Assembly (NCBI GenBank): GCA_946902875.1
Contig: OX336358.1
Coordinates: 15,989,694 to 16,053,693 of the forward strand
From: Nematopogon swammerdamellus
Taxonomy: Eukaryota > Arthropoda > Insecta > Lepidoptera > Adelidae
Direction: 5' to 3'
DNA length: 64,000 nucleotides
Notes under the pieces: model-generated
The model's input: the letters and a program-made list of their open reading frames with translations, nothing else
Told to the model about the DNA's origin: nothing
Database searches by the model: none
In this document: positions 42,044 to 52,269 of the stretch, one piece after another
Layout: the number at the start of each line of letters is the position of its first letter
Position numbering within the stretch: position 1 is the first letter of the stretch
Translations under genes and position numbers: made by a program

Positions 42044-45006
42044 ATAACATTGAAAATGCGTTCCCATCTGTAAATGAAAATGAAAATAAAATCAAAATAC
42101 AATGTAAACATAAATCGACATTGTCAAATAATAATAATAGGACAATAAGGAAAAATAATTCAGAAGGCAAACTACTAGTATGCCATCAAAATGTACAAGG
42201 TCTGCGTGGTAAGACGCTAATGTTAGAACTATTTCTTCAGGACAATAATATAGATATATTTTGTATAAGCGAATCATGGATCAACTCTAATGAACTGAAT
42301 ATTTGTAATCTTAACAATTACAATGTAATTAGCAGTAGTCACCGAAAAAACTATATACGAGGAGGCACTATGATTTATGTAAAGGAATCCTTACGAGCTA
42401 AGAACCGATCAGATATCGTCAACATGTCAATTGAAAAAGATTTTGAAGTAAGCTGTACTGAACTGATGTCATTCTTTATTTTGTCCGTATATCGGTCCCC
42501 CTCAGGGAACATCTCTGTATTCACAGAAAGACTTGAACAATGCCTATATACACTAAGTTCTAATAACAATAAGTCAATAATATTATGTGGAGATTTTAAT
42601 ATTAAATTCCCAACGCACAAAGATGACAAACACGAGCTCTCAGACCTAATGGATAGTTTTTTACTATGCCAGACTATATTTGAACATACGAGGATTGTAG
42701 AATCATGCTCTTCATGCATTGATAATATTTTTACAGACAGTACAACTTTTGAAACGAAAGTAGTATGTGGTATTCAATCAGACCACCTAGCTCAATTAAT
42801 CTCTATTTATCATGCACTGATTAAAAATAAAAATATTGCCATCAGGACATCGAGATTAATAAATGAGGACAGAATAAATGCCTTAAATATAGATTTAAAA
42901 ATCGAATATTCACAAATAGCTAGCGACACCAGTTTCAAATCCTTCTTTAACACTTTTGTCACCTATATTGATAAACATATGCCCTTAAGGCGAAAGTCTG
43001 TACTTAAAAAGAAAAAGTTTGTAGAATGGGCGACACCAGGCATTGTAGTATCTAAAGAAAAACTTTTTTTATTGTATGAATTATTGAAAGATAAAAAATG
43101 TAGTGTCTTCAGAGCATACGTCTCTTCTTATAGTAAAATATTTAAAAAAGTATCCATAAGTGCCAAACAGATATTTCTGAAAAATAAATTATTAAGCTCC
43201 GACAATAAAATAAAAATGGCCTGGAATATAATTAAAGACGAAACAGGCAGATCTATCAGGGATGAGAATGTACAAGTAGAATTAAAAATTGGAGAAAGTC
43301 TTATAACTGATTGCAGCAGTGTTGCAAATCATTTCAATAAATATTTCTCAACCATTGCACATAACAGCACAAAAAATATTATACCTTGTAAAGACATTGC
43401 TTTGAAACATTTGGAAGCTTTCACACCTCGCAACACTGTATCAATTATTTTTGAGCCTGTAACACATTCAGAAATTAAAAGAATACTCCGCGACCTCAAA
43501 TCAAAACGATCACAGGACCTATGGAACATGTCACCAAAGCTGTTAAAATCGTTAATGAGTATCGTGGACCCTTTGTTAGTTGTTATGAATCAGTGTATTG
43601 CAAGTGGAACATTTCCTGATGCTCTAAAAATTGCCAGAGTCATCCCATTATACAAAAAAGGTTGTCATAAAGACATCGGCAACTACCGCCCAGTTTCTCT
43701 ATTACCAGTGTTCAGCAAGGTATTTGAAAAATGTATTGAAAAAAGATTAATCACATTTTTTAATAGGCATAATATTATTAATTTTAAACAATTTGGTTTT
43801 CAAAAGGGCAAGTCTACCGGAGATGCGATTGCATCAATGATCCGATCAGTTTTAACTTCACTAGACCAATCAAAGCAAACATACGGAATTTTTTGTGACC
43901 TATCTAAAGCATTTGACTGCGTAAACCATGATATCATATTAATGAAGCTTGAACACTACGGAGTAAGAGAGAAAGCATTGAATCTATGTGAATCATATCT
44001 AAAAAATAGAAAACAAATCTGTGATATTAATGGAGTAAAGTCGGGCGTAGAACCTGTCAGTATAGGTGTACCACAAGGCTCAATACTAGGACCACTTCTT
44101 TTCTTAATATATGTTAATGATATATCTAGCTGTGTTCCAGAGGACATAGAATTAGTCATGTTTGCTGATGATATATCTGTTGTCTTGAAGGATTTATGTA
44201 TGGAGGAACTACGGAAGTCATTTGTAGTAGTAATAAATTCACTACAGTCATGGTTTCAATCTAATAATTTACTATTGAATGTAAATAAGACTAATGTAAT
44301 GCACTTCGCATTGGGTACTCGGAAACGCATACAAGATGACATTGTGAACACTGTAAATGATTTATCCCTCAAAATAGCTAATGAAATTACATTTCTGGGC
44401 TTAATATTTGATAATGGATTAACCTGGAAGGCTCATATAGATAAACTAGCAGGCAAACTAAGCTCAGCCTGCTACGCTATAAAAAAAATTAAAGAGCTCT
44501 GCGGCATTCAAGCCGCAAAGACTGTATACTATGCCTACTTTGACAGTCTTATGTCATATGGTTTAATGTTTTGGGGAAATGCAGCGGAATCAAACCGAAT
44601 ATTTGTATTACAGAAAAGAGCCCTACGGTGTATACTAGGAATGAAACCTAGAGACACTTGTCGTTATGCATTTAATGAAATAGGAATAATGACTTTACCT
44701 GGTGCCTACATCTTTCAAAACATTTGTTATGCAAGAAAGCATCTATTAGTCTCCACTTTTAACTCGGACAATCACAACTATAATACTAGACATAAGGATA
44801 ACCTACTGGGAATAAAACATAGGTTGTCTAAAATGTCAAAAAGTTTTATATGTAATAGTGTTAGATTTTATAACAAAATACCACAGGAAATAAGGAATCT
44901 AGGTGAAAATTCTTTCAAAATAACCCTGAAAAAAATATTAATCAAAAAAAGCTATTACAGTATTAAAGATGCCTTAACTGACGAATTTTGTGATTCTGAC
45001 ACATAA
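42001..45006 (+). CDS. LINE pol: AP endonuclease and reverse transcriptase
   Basis: The frame is open from 42001 and ends in TAA. No ATG occurs before 42220, and that ATG lies ten codons after the conserved Asn of the endonuclease (CHQNVQGLR). Starting there would remove a catalytic residue. The endonuclease carries ISESWI, YRSPSG, CGDFNIKF and SDH. The reverse transcriptase carries NYRPVSLLPVFSKVFE, QFGFQKGKST, DLSKAFDCVNHDI, GVPQGSILGPLLF and FADD. The C-terminal part has YGLMFWGN, LQKRALRCILG and FKITLKKIL. The 961 codons counted from 42121 contain no stop or shift. The product nicks target DNA and reverse transcribes the LINE RNA. Confidence 0.9.
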   Translation, partial: FFRPSSKDIVNCELNNIENAFPSVNENENKIKIQCKHKSTLSNNNNRTIRKNNSEGKLLVCHQNVQGLRGKTLMLELFLQDNNIDIFCISESWINSNELNICNLNNYNVISSSHRKNYIRGGTMIYVKESLRAKNRSDIVNMSIEKDFEVSCTELMSFFILSVYRSPSGNISVFTERLEQCLYTLSSNNNKSIILCGDFNIKFPTHKDDKHELSDLMDSFLLCQTIFEHTRIVESCSSCIDNIFTDSTTFETKVVCGIQSDHLAQLISIYHALIKNKNIAIRTSRLINEDRINALNIDLKIEYSQIASDTSFKSFFNTFVTYIDKHMPLRRKSVLKKKKFVEWATPGIVVSKEKLFLLYELLKDKKCSVFRAYVSSYSKIFKKVSISAKQIFLKNKLLSSDNKIKMAWNIIKDETGRSIRDENVQVELKIGESLITDCSSVANHFNKYFSTIAHNSTKNIIPCKDIALKHLEAFTPRNTVSIIFEPVTHSEIKRILRDLKSKRSQDLWNMSPKLLKSLMSIVDPLLVVMNQCIASGTFPDALKIARVIPLYKKGCHKDIGNYRPVSLLPVFSKVFEKCIEKRLITFFNRHNIINFKQFGFQKGKSTGDAIASMIRSVLTSLDQSKQTYGIFCDLSKAFDCVNHDIILMKLEHYGVREKALNLCESYLKNRKQICDINGVKSGVEPVSIGVPQGSILGPLLFLIYVNDISSCVPEDIELVMFADDISVVLKDLCMEELRKSFVVVINSLQSWFQSNNLLLNVNKTNVMHFALGTRKRIQDDIVNTVNDLSLKIANEITFLGLIFDNGLTWKAHIDKLAGKLSSACYAIKKIKELCGIQAAKTVYYAYFDSLMSYGLMFWGNAAESNRIFVLQKRALRCILGMKPRDTCRYAFNEIGIMTLPGAYIFQNICYARKHLLVSTFNSDNHNYNTRHKDNLLGIKHRLSKMSKSFICNSVRFYNKIPQEIRNLGENSFKITLKKILIKKSYYSIKDALTDEFCDSDT

Positions 45007-45330
45007 TAAATTAAGTACAAAAGTATGACATAACGTAATGTTCTCAACTAACTCTAAGACAATGGGTACTTGTGTATCTATTTTATTTTTAAATTTTTTT
45101 TACCCTCGACATTTTATACTACATTGTGGTATGTTACCTGCTTACTAACAAAATCAAATAATGACTTGATAAAATTCCTTATCAAATTTGACGATGGCAC
45201 TATACACCGGACTTTTTACATAATAGCTATATACTTCAGAAGTTGTCAGAATCACATGATAAATAAATATAATTAATGATGCGATATGAATGTAATTAAT
45301 TAGTTATGCGATAGCGACATGTGGTGGTTT

Positions 45331-46170
45331 GTGACAGAAACCAGTAGTCCATACAATTTCATAGTAAAAATGTTTTCACTTTGTCATGAACTGCTGCATG
45401 TCACAAATCAGCACATGCGTGTCTAGGCAGTGGCAAACATTTTTGTATAGACCAAGTGGACATTGAAAAAATTTCCAGTGAAGTTTCTTGTCAGTTCTTC
45501 TTCGCTGTGATAATCGAACTGGCGGAATGTTACAATGTAAATATGACAAATCTGAGCGCAGTGTACTGCCAATAGATGCTAAATAAACAATAAACAATAA
45601 ACAATATTCCGATGGGGTAAGCAGAGTAGTCGGTGTTGTGCTGTAAGTACTCTTGTAAATTACAGCACAACACACCGACGACGACCACATTTAGCAATTA
45701 GGACAAGTATCAAACAGCGAGTAGGTAGGTAGGTAAGGCACGAAGACCCATACCCTCGCCCATACCTGAAGCGCGACTCTCAAGCACATTTGTGCTTGTA
45801 CTAAGTTTTAATCGAATTCGGATGATCGGTTTAAGAGTTATGGAGGAACATACATACATACATACAGAAAAGATTTATAAAAAAATCGTAGCATACTAGA
45901 GTAGTAGGTATTTCATAAAACAAAGTAAATTACTCCATGACCATCCCTTACAGATTTATTTATTAGTATTGATATTTGGCTGGATTTCGAGGATGGATTT
46001 TGGATTCTGTCTCGCTCGGGGTACCCAAGGCGGTAAATTGTGAACGACCCAGGGCGGCGGTGTACAGTTCAAAAACGCCCCATAATAATATGTAGCATGC
46101 ATCCACCATGCACCTACGCCAACCATGCCTGGCTCCGCTCCATCCGGCGGCCACCCGCCGCTCCATTTGA
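45331..46170. repeat. Cluster of dispersed repeats, no gene
   Basis: 45465-45560 is an inverted copy of the repeat at 33845. 45597-45715 is REP-C in minus orientation. 45780-45965 is a copy of the second half of 20395-20760. 45966-46145 is unassigned. Confidence 0.5.
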
Positions 46171-46184
46171 GCGGCGGGTGGCCG
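46148..46184. repeat. Hairpin at SINE-B head
   Basis: cggccacccgccgct and agcggcgggtggccg are perfect inverted copies separated by 7 bases. The right half is the 5' end of the SINE-B tRNA-like head. Confidence 0.8.
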
Positions 46185-46572
46185 AGTGGTTTGGGCATCG
46201 GCTTCTCATGCGAGAGGTCCGCGGTTCGAGTCCGGTCGGCGTGTACCAATGAGTTTTTTCTTGACGGAAAAATTTACGTGCATACCTACACCTGCTGCTT
46301 CAGCGTTCGGAACCGGTGTAAAACTGTAGGTCCCTTCCTTTGCCCCTTACTAGGTGGTAGGCTCAAATTGTAGCCGACTGGGTTGGTAGCACCGTACCTA
46401 CTGGATGTAAGATGGCCGCATAGCAGCCTCGGTTGTGTTCTCTAGTCCAGTATAGCCAGCAATTCAGGGAAGTCTCCGGTATGGCACCTACCTTCTCGGA
46501 GGTGATATTGGCTGGTCGGAGCATGCGCTTTGGCCCCTCCGACTCCTCAGCCACACATACAGGATTACATTA
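46171..46572 (+). repeat. SINE-B, full length with tRNA-like head
   Basis: Head: ggtggccgagtggttt (A-box type), ggcttctcatgcgagagg, then gcggttcgagtcc (B-box). The body from 46322 has gtaggtcccttcc, ttactaggtggtaggctc, gactgggttggtagcaccg, ggatgtaagatggccgcat, agtctccggtatggcacct and gcgctttggcccctcc, then an A-rich tail. Part of the body parallels SINE-A. The head does not fold into a fully paired tRNA, so it is probably not a functional tRNA gene. Confidence 0.75.
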
Positions 46573-46761
46573 AAAAAATAATAATATCAAGTTTTGAATA
46601 TAGGTATGTAGTTATATATATTTGTTTATGGATAGCGGGACATGTAGAGATTGCCTTAGGCAATAAGTCCGCCATTTGTTATATATAATTTATATTAAAC
46701 AATAAAGCATATTAAATAAATAAATAAACATGTGGCATCCTTTTACTTTACCTTTTTTTTT

Positions 46762-46821
46762 TTTTATTGATACGCGAGACTCTTGGCGCCGCGGCGCCAA
46801 GAGTCTCGCGTATCAATAAAA
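46762..46821. repeat. Perfect 60-bp palindrome
   Basis: Two arms of 30 bp meet with no spacer at 46791/46792. Arm text: ttttattgatacgcgagact then cttggcgccg. No mismatch was seen. Confidence 0.9.
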
Positions 46822-46845
46822 TCAGCATGGATTGTTGAGCCGACG

Positions 46846-47090
46846 ACGCCCAAAAGCATTCGTTTTAGAACGGGGGCTGCGAATGCCGTGCCGGCGTGAC
46901 AGATGCCTTTTTACGCGTCTCTTGAATGATCCTAAGTCATACACTGAAGAACATCAGGAGGAAGTGCATTCCAGAGTTTCGCAGTGCGGAAGATAAAAGA
47001 AATACTGGAGCGCTTAGTCCGCACTTTAGGCAGCTCTACAGTATAGGGATGCATTCCCTGTCTGCGCATGGGCATCGTTAGACACCTACA
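46846..47090 (-). pseudogene. LINE pol C-terminal tail copy 1
   Basis: Shares the plus-strand words gctgcgaatgccgtgcc, ttccagagtttcgcag and gggatgcattccctg with 14588-14890 and with the neighbour at 47091. Frames are interrupted on the minus strand. Confidence 0.5.
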
Positions 47091-47422
47091 CATAGGTGTC
47101 TAACGATGCCCATGGACATTCTGTGATGCACGGGGATTGCGAATGCCATGCCGTCCTGACAGGGAGCCTTTTTCACGCCCCTTTTGAAAAACCCCAGGCT
47201 GTACGTGGGACGGGCAGGGAGTGCGTTCCACATTTTCCCAGTTTTGTGGGTAGAAGACCTACAGAACCGGTTGGTATTTTTACCTACCACGAATTTAGTA
47301 TTGGCATTCGTGGTAGGTCGATTAAATAGGGGTGCATCCCCTGCCCTGCCCAGTACGCGTAGTGCGGAGGTGGAATGGGGACTGCGGAATCGCGTTAAAC
47401 AGCTCCTCCGAACATTCCCCAT
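47091..47422 (-). pseudogene. LINE pol C-terminal tail copy 2
   Basis: A minus frame of 114 codons is open to the left border: LRSPHSTSALRVLGRAGDA, then KTGKMWNALPARP, SLGFFKRGVKKAP and MAFAIPVHHRMSMGI. The WNALP and FKRGV blocks match the ends of LINE pol proteins. It is only the tail, truncated upstream. Confidence 0.6.
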
Positions 47423-47814
47423 GAAATAGACGGTAGATAGAAGACACTTAGAGAGCCGACATCCCTATGGAGTTGCAGTGCATTCGCGGGATTTAATCTA
47501 AAAATAAAAGAGGAGTTATAAAACAGTGCATAGAACTTTATTGGCGGTAGCAGCTAACCTAACGCCTAAACTCCTAGATAGTATCTAACTATTCTAATTA
47601 AAAAAAAACTCACAGCATATTTATTTTAAATTACCAAATAAATCGTAAAGAACAAACACAATATTTAGATTAACACACATTTGTGAATATTTCTGTAGTA
47701 ACGTTCGCTAAACATTTTACAAGTCTTAATAAAATAAAAATAGTTCATTTGTATTAATTGTAGTAATAGCATTGAAATACACTATAATTGGACAAACACT
47801 GAACTCTGTTATAG

Positions 47815-48250
47815 TATAGTACGCTGGATTGGCTACAAAATTACAGTCATTTTTGGGTCCATTTGTCAAATTTTTGGCGCTGATAGCAGTAGCGAGTGTC
47901 CCAGGAATTAAATTTAACATTTATTGCAAATGGCCACCGTGGAATGGAATGGAATTTTAATATGTTTAATTTGATTGTAATATGTGTGCTATATAATTTA
48001 CGTCATGTGGTTCAGTAGTGTTCACGGATTAATTTTATTCAGCCATGTGTGCGTGTTACCAAAATGGGAGTGGAGTAAAATTCTATGTATGTGAATTCAC
48101 GGCTAATCTCTATCAAAAAAATATTCTATAGAACGTCACATTAGTTCCTTGGACGCACACTACTGCTATCAGCGCCAAAATGCTGATACTCAAATTGGCA
48201 CAAAAATTGCCGCGTAAATGTGTCCATTCCAGCGAACTAGTACGTACATT
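47815..48250. mobile_element. Imperfect inverted-repeat element
   Basis: ggcgctgatagcagtag (about 47877) and its complement (about 48160) lie in inverted arms of about 95 bp with several gaps. No coding frame. 48250-48840 to its right is AT-rich without features. Confidence 0.45.
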
Positions 48251-48861
48251 ATAGTTCAGTGGGGACAATGCAACACAAACACCTACTCCATACAACAAGG
48301 AATGCACGACAGGCTACACAATAATTTAATACATCTATAAAATGCCAACGCGTCTAAAATATAAAACCATATTGCGTTTATGAATAAAAACTACCACAAT
48401 CAATATAATCTAAGTATCTAAAACAAAACAAGCTGTTTTTTCGTACAAGAATTCAAAGGAAAACATTCATAAACCATGCTGAAGTAAATTGAGATTATGA
48501 AAAATATATATAAATATTGACTATAGCTATCATTTCTATTAAGGAAGAAATATATCACAAAAACCTTTACTTTGTATAAAAATATATATTTTTGTGCATT
48601 ACCTAGTTTTGCAGCAAGTTACAAGTTGGCGCATGTAGGTATAATATAGGCCGTGTCAACGTATCTATAAACAATTAATAATATTGCTAACTCTTGGATT
48701 TAAATTAAAACAAATTAAAATAAATATTAATATAAGTACTTGTTTGAGCCACACGAGAGATTCTATATTTTCTATATAGAAAAGTACCCTATATGCAGTT
48801 AGTATATTCTTTTATGTAACTAAAATAAAAATCATATTCTGTTTGCTCATGCTCCGTTTGG

Positions 48862-49110
48862 AACCGGGCGTAAAACTGTAGGTCCCTTCCCCTACTAGGT
48901 GGTAAGCTCAAATTCTGGCCTAATGGGTTGGTACCACCGTACAGGATGTCAGATGGCCGCATAGCAGCCTCGGATGTGTTTTCTTCCTGTCCAGTACAAC
49001 CAGCAATCCAAAGGGAGTCCCCGGTATGGCACCTCGGATGTAATGTAGGCTGTTCGGAGCGTGTGCGCCCACGGCCTCGCGGCCCGAGGGGCCTCACGCC
49101 TCGAAAGTTC
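48862..49110 (+). repeat. SINE-B body
   Basis: ggcgtaaaactgtaggtccc, gttggtaccaccgtacagg, agatggccgcatagcagcct, cagcaatccaaagggagtcc. Frames over it on both strands are SINE-derived. Confidence 0.65.
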
Positions 49111-50186
49111 ATGCAGCTTTGATTCATGAAAAACATTCAGCTAGATCTATTAAGAGACCCCGAGTAAACATCCTTAGACTTAATCAAAGGCAAACTAAAC
49201 CGTGAATATTGCAATAATACTGTGGCTGTATTATTGCGATTTGACGATGTTGTTGAATGTATTAAGTATTGGCAAAATTGATAGGGCCTCGCAAAATTTA
49301 TCTTGCCCACATAAAATTAAGTTCATGCCCCGCCACTAGTGACGCGGCCGTCGTCTAGTGAGCGGCGGCCATAGAGTAGGGTAAAATTAAATGCTAACGC
49401 TGAGGTTTCCAGTCGCTACTACTTCAAGAATGATTATAACAATAAAAAATCAGACGGCATTTAGAAAAACAGTGTCACATCATGTTTATAGAATGTTTAT
49501 CCGAAATGTAACAAATAAACGATGTGATCTGAATGCGGACACCGGTCAGACTGCTTCAGGAGCTGAACTCATACTTTAGAAATCAAAACGCATTGATAAT
49601 TCACATAGAAAATATCCTATTCTTATTTTAATAGCATAGTATTGATATAAGTACATGCATTTAGAGGTGTGTCAGGATCGTGGCACGTGGTGATCCGTTG
49701 CCTCTGCCTACCTCACCGGGAAACAGGCGTGACCTTATGTACCTATGTCTTTTCGACTGGCATATTAGTTCAAGCTAATTTTTTTTATAATTTTTTTTTT
49801 ATTTAATCGAAACATGACAGAACGGCAGAATTGTACGTGGCTATCAGTCTGTCGTTCAGCCTGTTCGACTGTAAGCAGAATGAGTAGCGACTAAAAACCT
49901 CGTGCCGGTACGGTAAGCGGCTTGCGGCGCGCGAGACGGGCGGCGGGCGGGCGCGTCTGCGGCGGAGACGGCGGCGGCGGCGGCGGGGGGAGGGGCGGGG
50001 GGTGGTGGCGCGCGCTGCGCTGCGCGTGCGCGGCGGCCGCTACAGCCGCCGGTGGCGCGCGCACCACCTCAGCTAGAGCGGACATGCACACCCCGCCTAC
50101 GGGAGAACACAACGGTCAGCAGGCTGGGGGACACCACCACTACACCACTCTCTCGACAACAGTCCAAGCACGACGGCAACAAAATC
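49111..50186. other. No gene; GC-rich island
   Basis: 49208-49238 is a small hairpin (gcaataatac..gtattattgc). 49915-50070 is a strongly CpG-rich island (ggcggcggcggcggcgggg) with gcggcggccgctacagccgc; it may be a promoter, but no downstream exon is recognised. Confidence 0.35.
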
Positions 50187-50311
50187 TCCTCTAGTCCAGT
50201 ATGGACAGCGATCCAAAGAAAAGTGTTTGGTATGGATCTTTCTCGGAGGTGATAGCTGGTCGGATCGTACGTACGCTCTGGCCCCTCTTACGCAGCCACC
50301 CATACCGGATT
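50187..50311 (+). repeat. SINE-B 3' part, interrupted by a MITE
   Basis: tcctctagtccagtatgg, ttctcggaggtgatagctgg, gcagccacccataccggatt. The SINE stops where the element at 50312 begins. Confidence 0.65.
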
Positions 50312-50631
50312 GCATATTTCCAAAGTCTAGTATGCGAGTTGCTCTGATTGGTGGAGAGACGAGTCTGGCTCCGGCTTCGGCAATTAACTGAATCCGATAT
50401 TTGTATGGTTTTTATTTTTTCGATCTCGGCCATGAGTTCGTGTCCCTTTGCCAAAATTTGTTTTGTTTTTTTTTAGGCAATGTTAGGGTGTTAAAATTAG
50501 GTTATGGTTATTATTTTTTTATAACCACCTAAGAAAACTTTATTTTCGGAAATACTTCCGAAATTTATATTTCCCGCCAAAGTTAGAACGACCAATCAGA
50601 GCAACTCGCATACTAGCCTTTGGAAATATGC
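50312..50631. mobile_element. 320-bp MITE with 41-bp TIRs and 9-bp target duplication
   Basis: The ends start gcatatttccaaag and run through ctagtatgcgagttgctctg, inverted at the other end with one mismatch. Flanks are taccggatt and taccgggtt (8 of 9 identical). 9-bp duplications are typical of Mutator-like transposases. Non-coding. Confidence 0.7.
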
Positions 50632-52106
50632 TACCGGGTTGCATAAAATAAAAATAACATCTTTTGTCTGTTTACAACATATTTATAAAAGTAATGTTAT
50701 GTTTTTAATTTAAAAACATTTATCGAACTGACCAGACAAATGTTGCTACTTGCTGTCACTCTATTCACAGAATGCTCCAAAACATGTTGTATGAGAGTCG
50801 AAGGAAGGTGTGGAGGAGTTTGTGCACGAGTCGACAGAGTGTGTTGCCATTGTGCCCCGGACTGCAGTTCTACCGTGCGCGTGCCAGACCACTGCCAACT
50901 CAATGTGGAGTGTGAACACAAACCACCAAATACTTAACGGCAACACCATCAACAAGATTTATGTAAAAAAATTGCCCAGCATTTTCTGTACGCACTTAGT
51001 AGAACAAGTTAGCTATTTATGGTAACCCAATAATGTGTAATATTTTTTTTTGTTTAGGAAAATAATTTTAGTAATATTTTTAAAAATTTAGTCGTTATGT
51101 TTGACATTTCAGGTTCAATGGACAAAACACTGATTTATTTTAATTGTGGTTACAATAAATAGGTAAGGAATGGGGTATATAAGAGACAAAGAAAATGTAT
51201 TATGTAACAGATCAATAATAAAAAAGTAATATGATTGTTTCCGAAACTTTAGGTACTAATGGTAAATAGCTGCCTATAAAACTATCGTGGGCACAGAATA
51301 AAGGACATTTAAAACAATTTTAAAAATTTAATAAACATTTTCCCAGTCTTTAGATACCTTTAATTTCGGAACATTCGTAAAAATTTCAAAGAGTTACCAT
51401 CAAGGACAACATCTACAAATGTTACTTTAGATGACTATGAGATTTAAATAGTGAAAAAACGAATAGAGAGAAATAAAGTTAAAAAAACACAGAATGAGCT
51501 ACCTACTAACGTAATAGTTTGACTAGCTAGCCTACGAGGTAATAATACCGTAGATAATACTTAGAAAACTTTGACACCATTCAACAATTTAACAATACAA
51601 TAACAATTTCACTCATAGTATATGAATACAGGCTCAACTCGGCTACTGGCTAGCTAGTCTTCCTTCTGGAAGAGCGTAAGTAAAATAGGAAAAAAAATAA
51701 AAAAAACTGAAAGGGATATTGCAAAATCTGTTCGAGATTTCAGCCTGGTGGCACAGCTATGTTATAAGTTATAAGATACTCTGACATAGGTTTATAGACC
51801 TATGTCATTCTAGGGTCAATATATTTCCAAAATGAGTGCTTGGATGTGGAAGTGTTTTGGAAATGTCTGCATTTTAGAATGGCATAGGCGTATTGTAAAC
51901 ACAGTAAAGCACCGCTAGACTGCAATCTCTAAGAGAGATTGTTTAATATTCCTTTAACATTTTTTTAATTAAATTAATTTGCCCGTTTACATACGCTCTT
52001 CCGGAAGTAAGACGATCCAGTCAGTATCCGCGCCCTTATACAACCAACATTCACAAACACTTTTGAAAAGATTAAAAAGTGAAGACATCCAAAACCTTAC
52101 AAATGT
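50632..52106. other. No gene; inverted-repeat segments
   Basis: 50740-50937 contains a short Cys-rich frame without family. 51653-52017 has inverted ends (ggaagagcgtaagtaaa and complement) and an inner hairpin gacataggtttatagaccta. 51020-51600 is AT-rich with nothing recognised. Confidence 0.4.
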
Positions 52107-52269
52107 TTTGGATGTTTAATTTAAACATACAAAAAATGATTACTTAAATGAAAATACTTTGAAAGAGTTCATAAGCAAGAGATGTAATGTTATATCGATT
52201 GACAAGTTGTTATTATTTTCAAAGTGTTTGACACTTTGACAGTAAAAGGTTTTTTATATGGCGGCCACA
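52107..52269 (-). repeat. 3' LTR
   Basis: Identical by eye to 56232-56394. In element orientation it starts TGTGGCCGCCATATAAAA. The last codons and stop of pol lie inside it. Confidence 0.9.

Larger units (their letters stand above)
41543..45330 (+). mobile_element. 5'-truncated LINE with intact pol
   Basis: A non-LTR retrotransposon carrying the end of ORF1 and a complete endonuclease-RT frame, then about 320 bp of 3' sequence. The 3' sequence has an imperfect repeat (aattaatgatgcgat; aattaattagttatgcgat) rather than a poly(A). An esterase-like ORF1 with an AP endonuclease fits a CR1/L2/jockey-group element. The 5' limit is near a SINE scrap. No target duplication was recognised. The lack of stops over 961 codons suggests recent insertion. 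Confidence 0.75.

Noticed and set aside
46171..46245. Functional tRNA gene
   Set aside because: A- and B-boxes are present but acceptor and anticodon stems do not pair properly, and the sequence continues into a SINE body found elsewhere.
48789..49136. 115-codon minus frame
   Set aside because: It lies over a SINE-B copy and is read in antisense.
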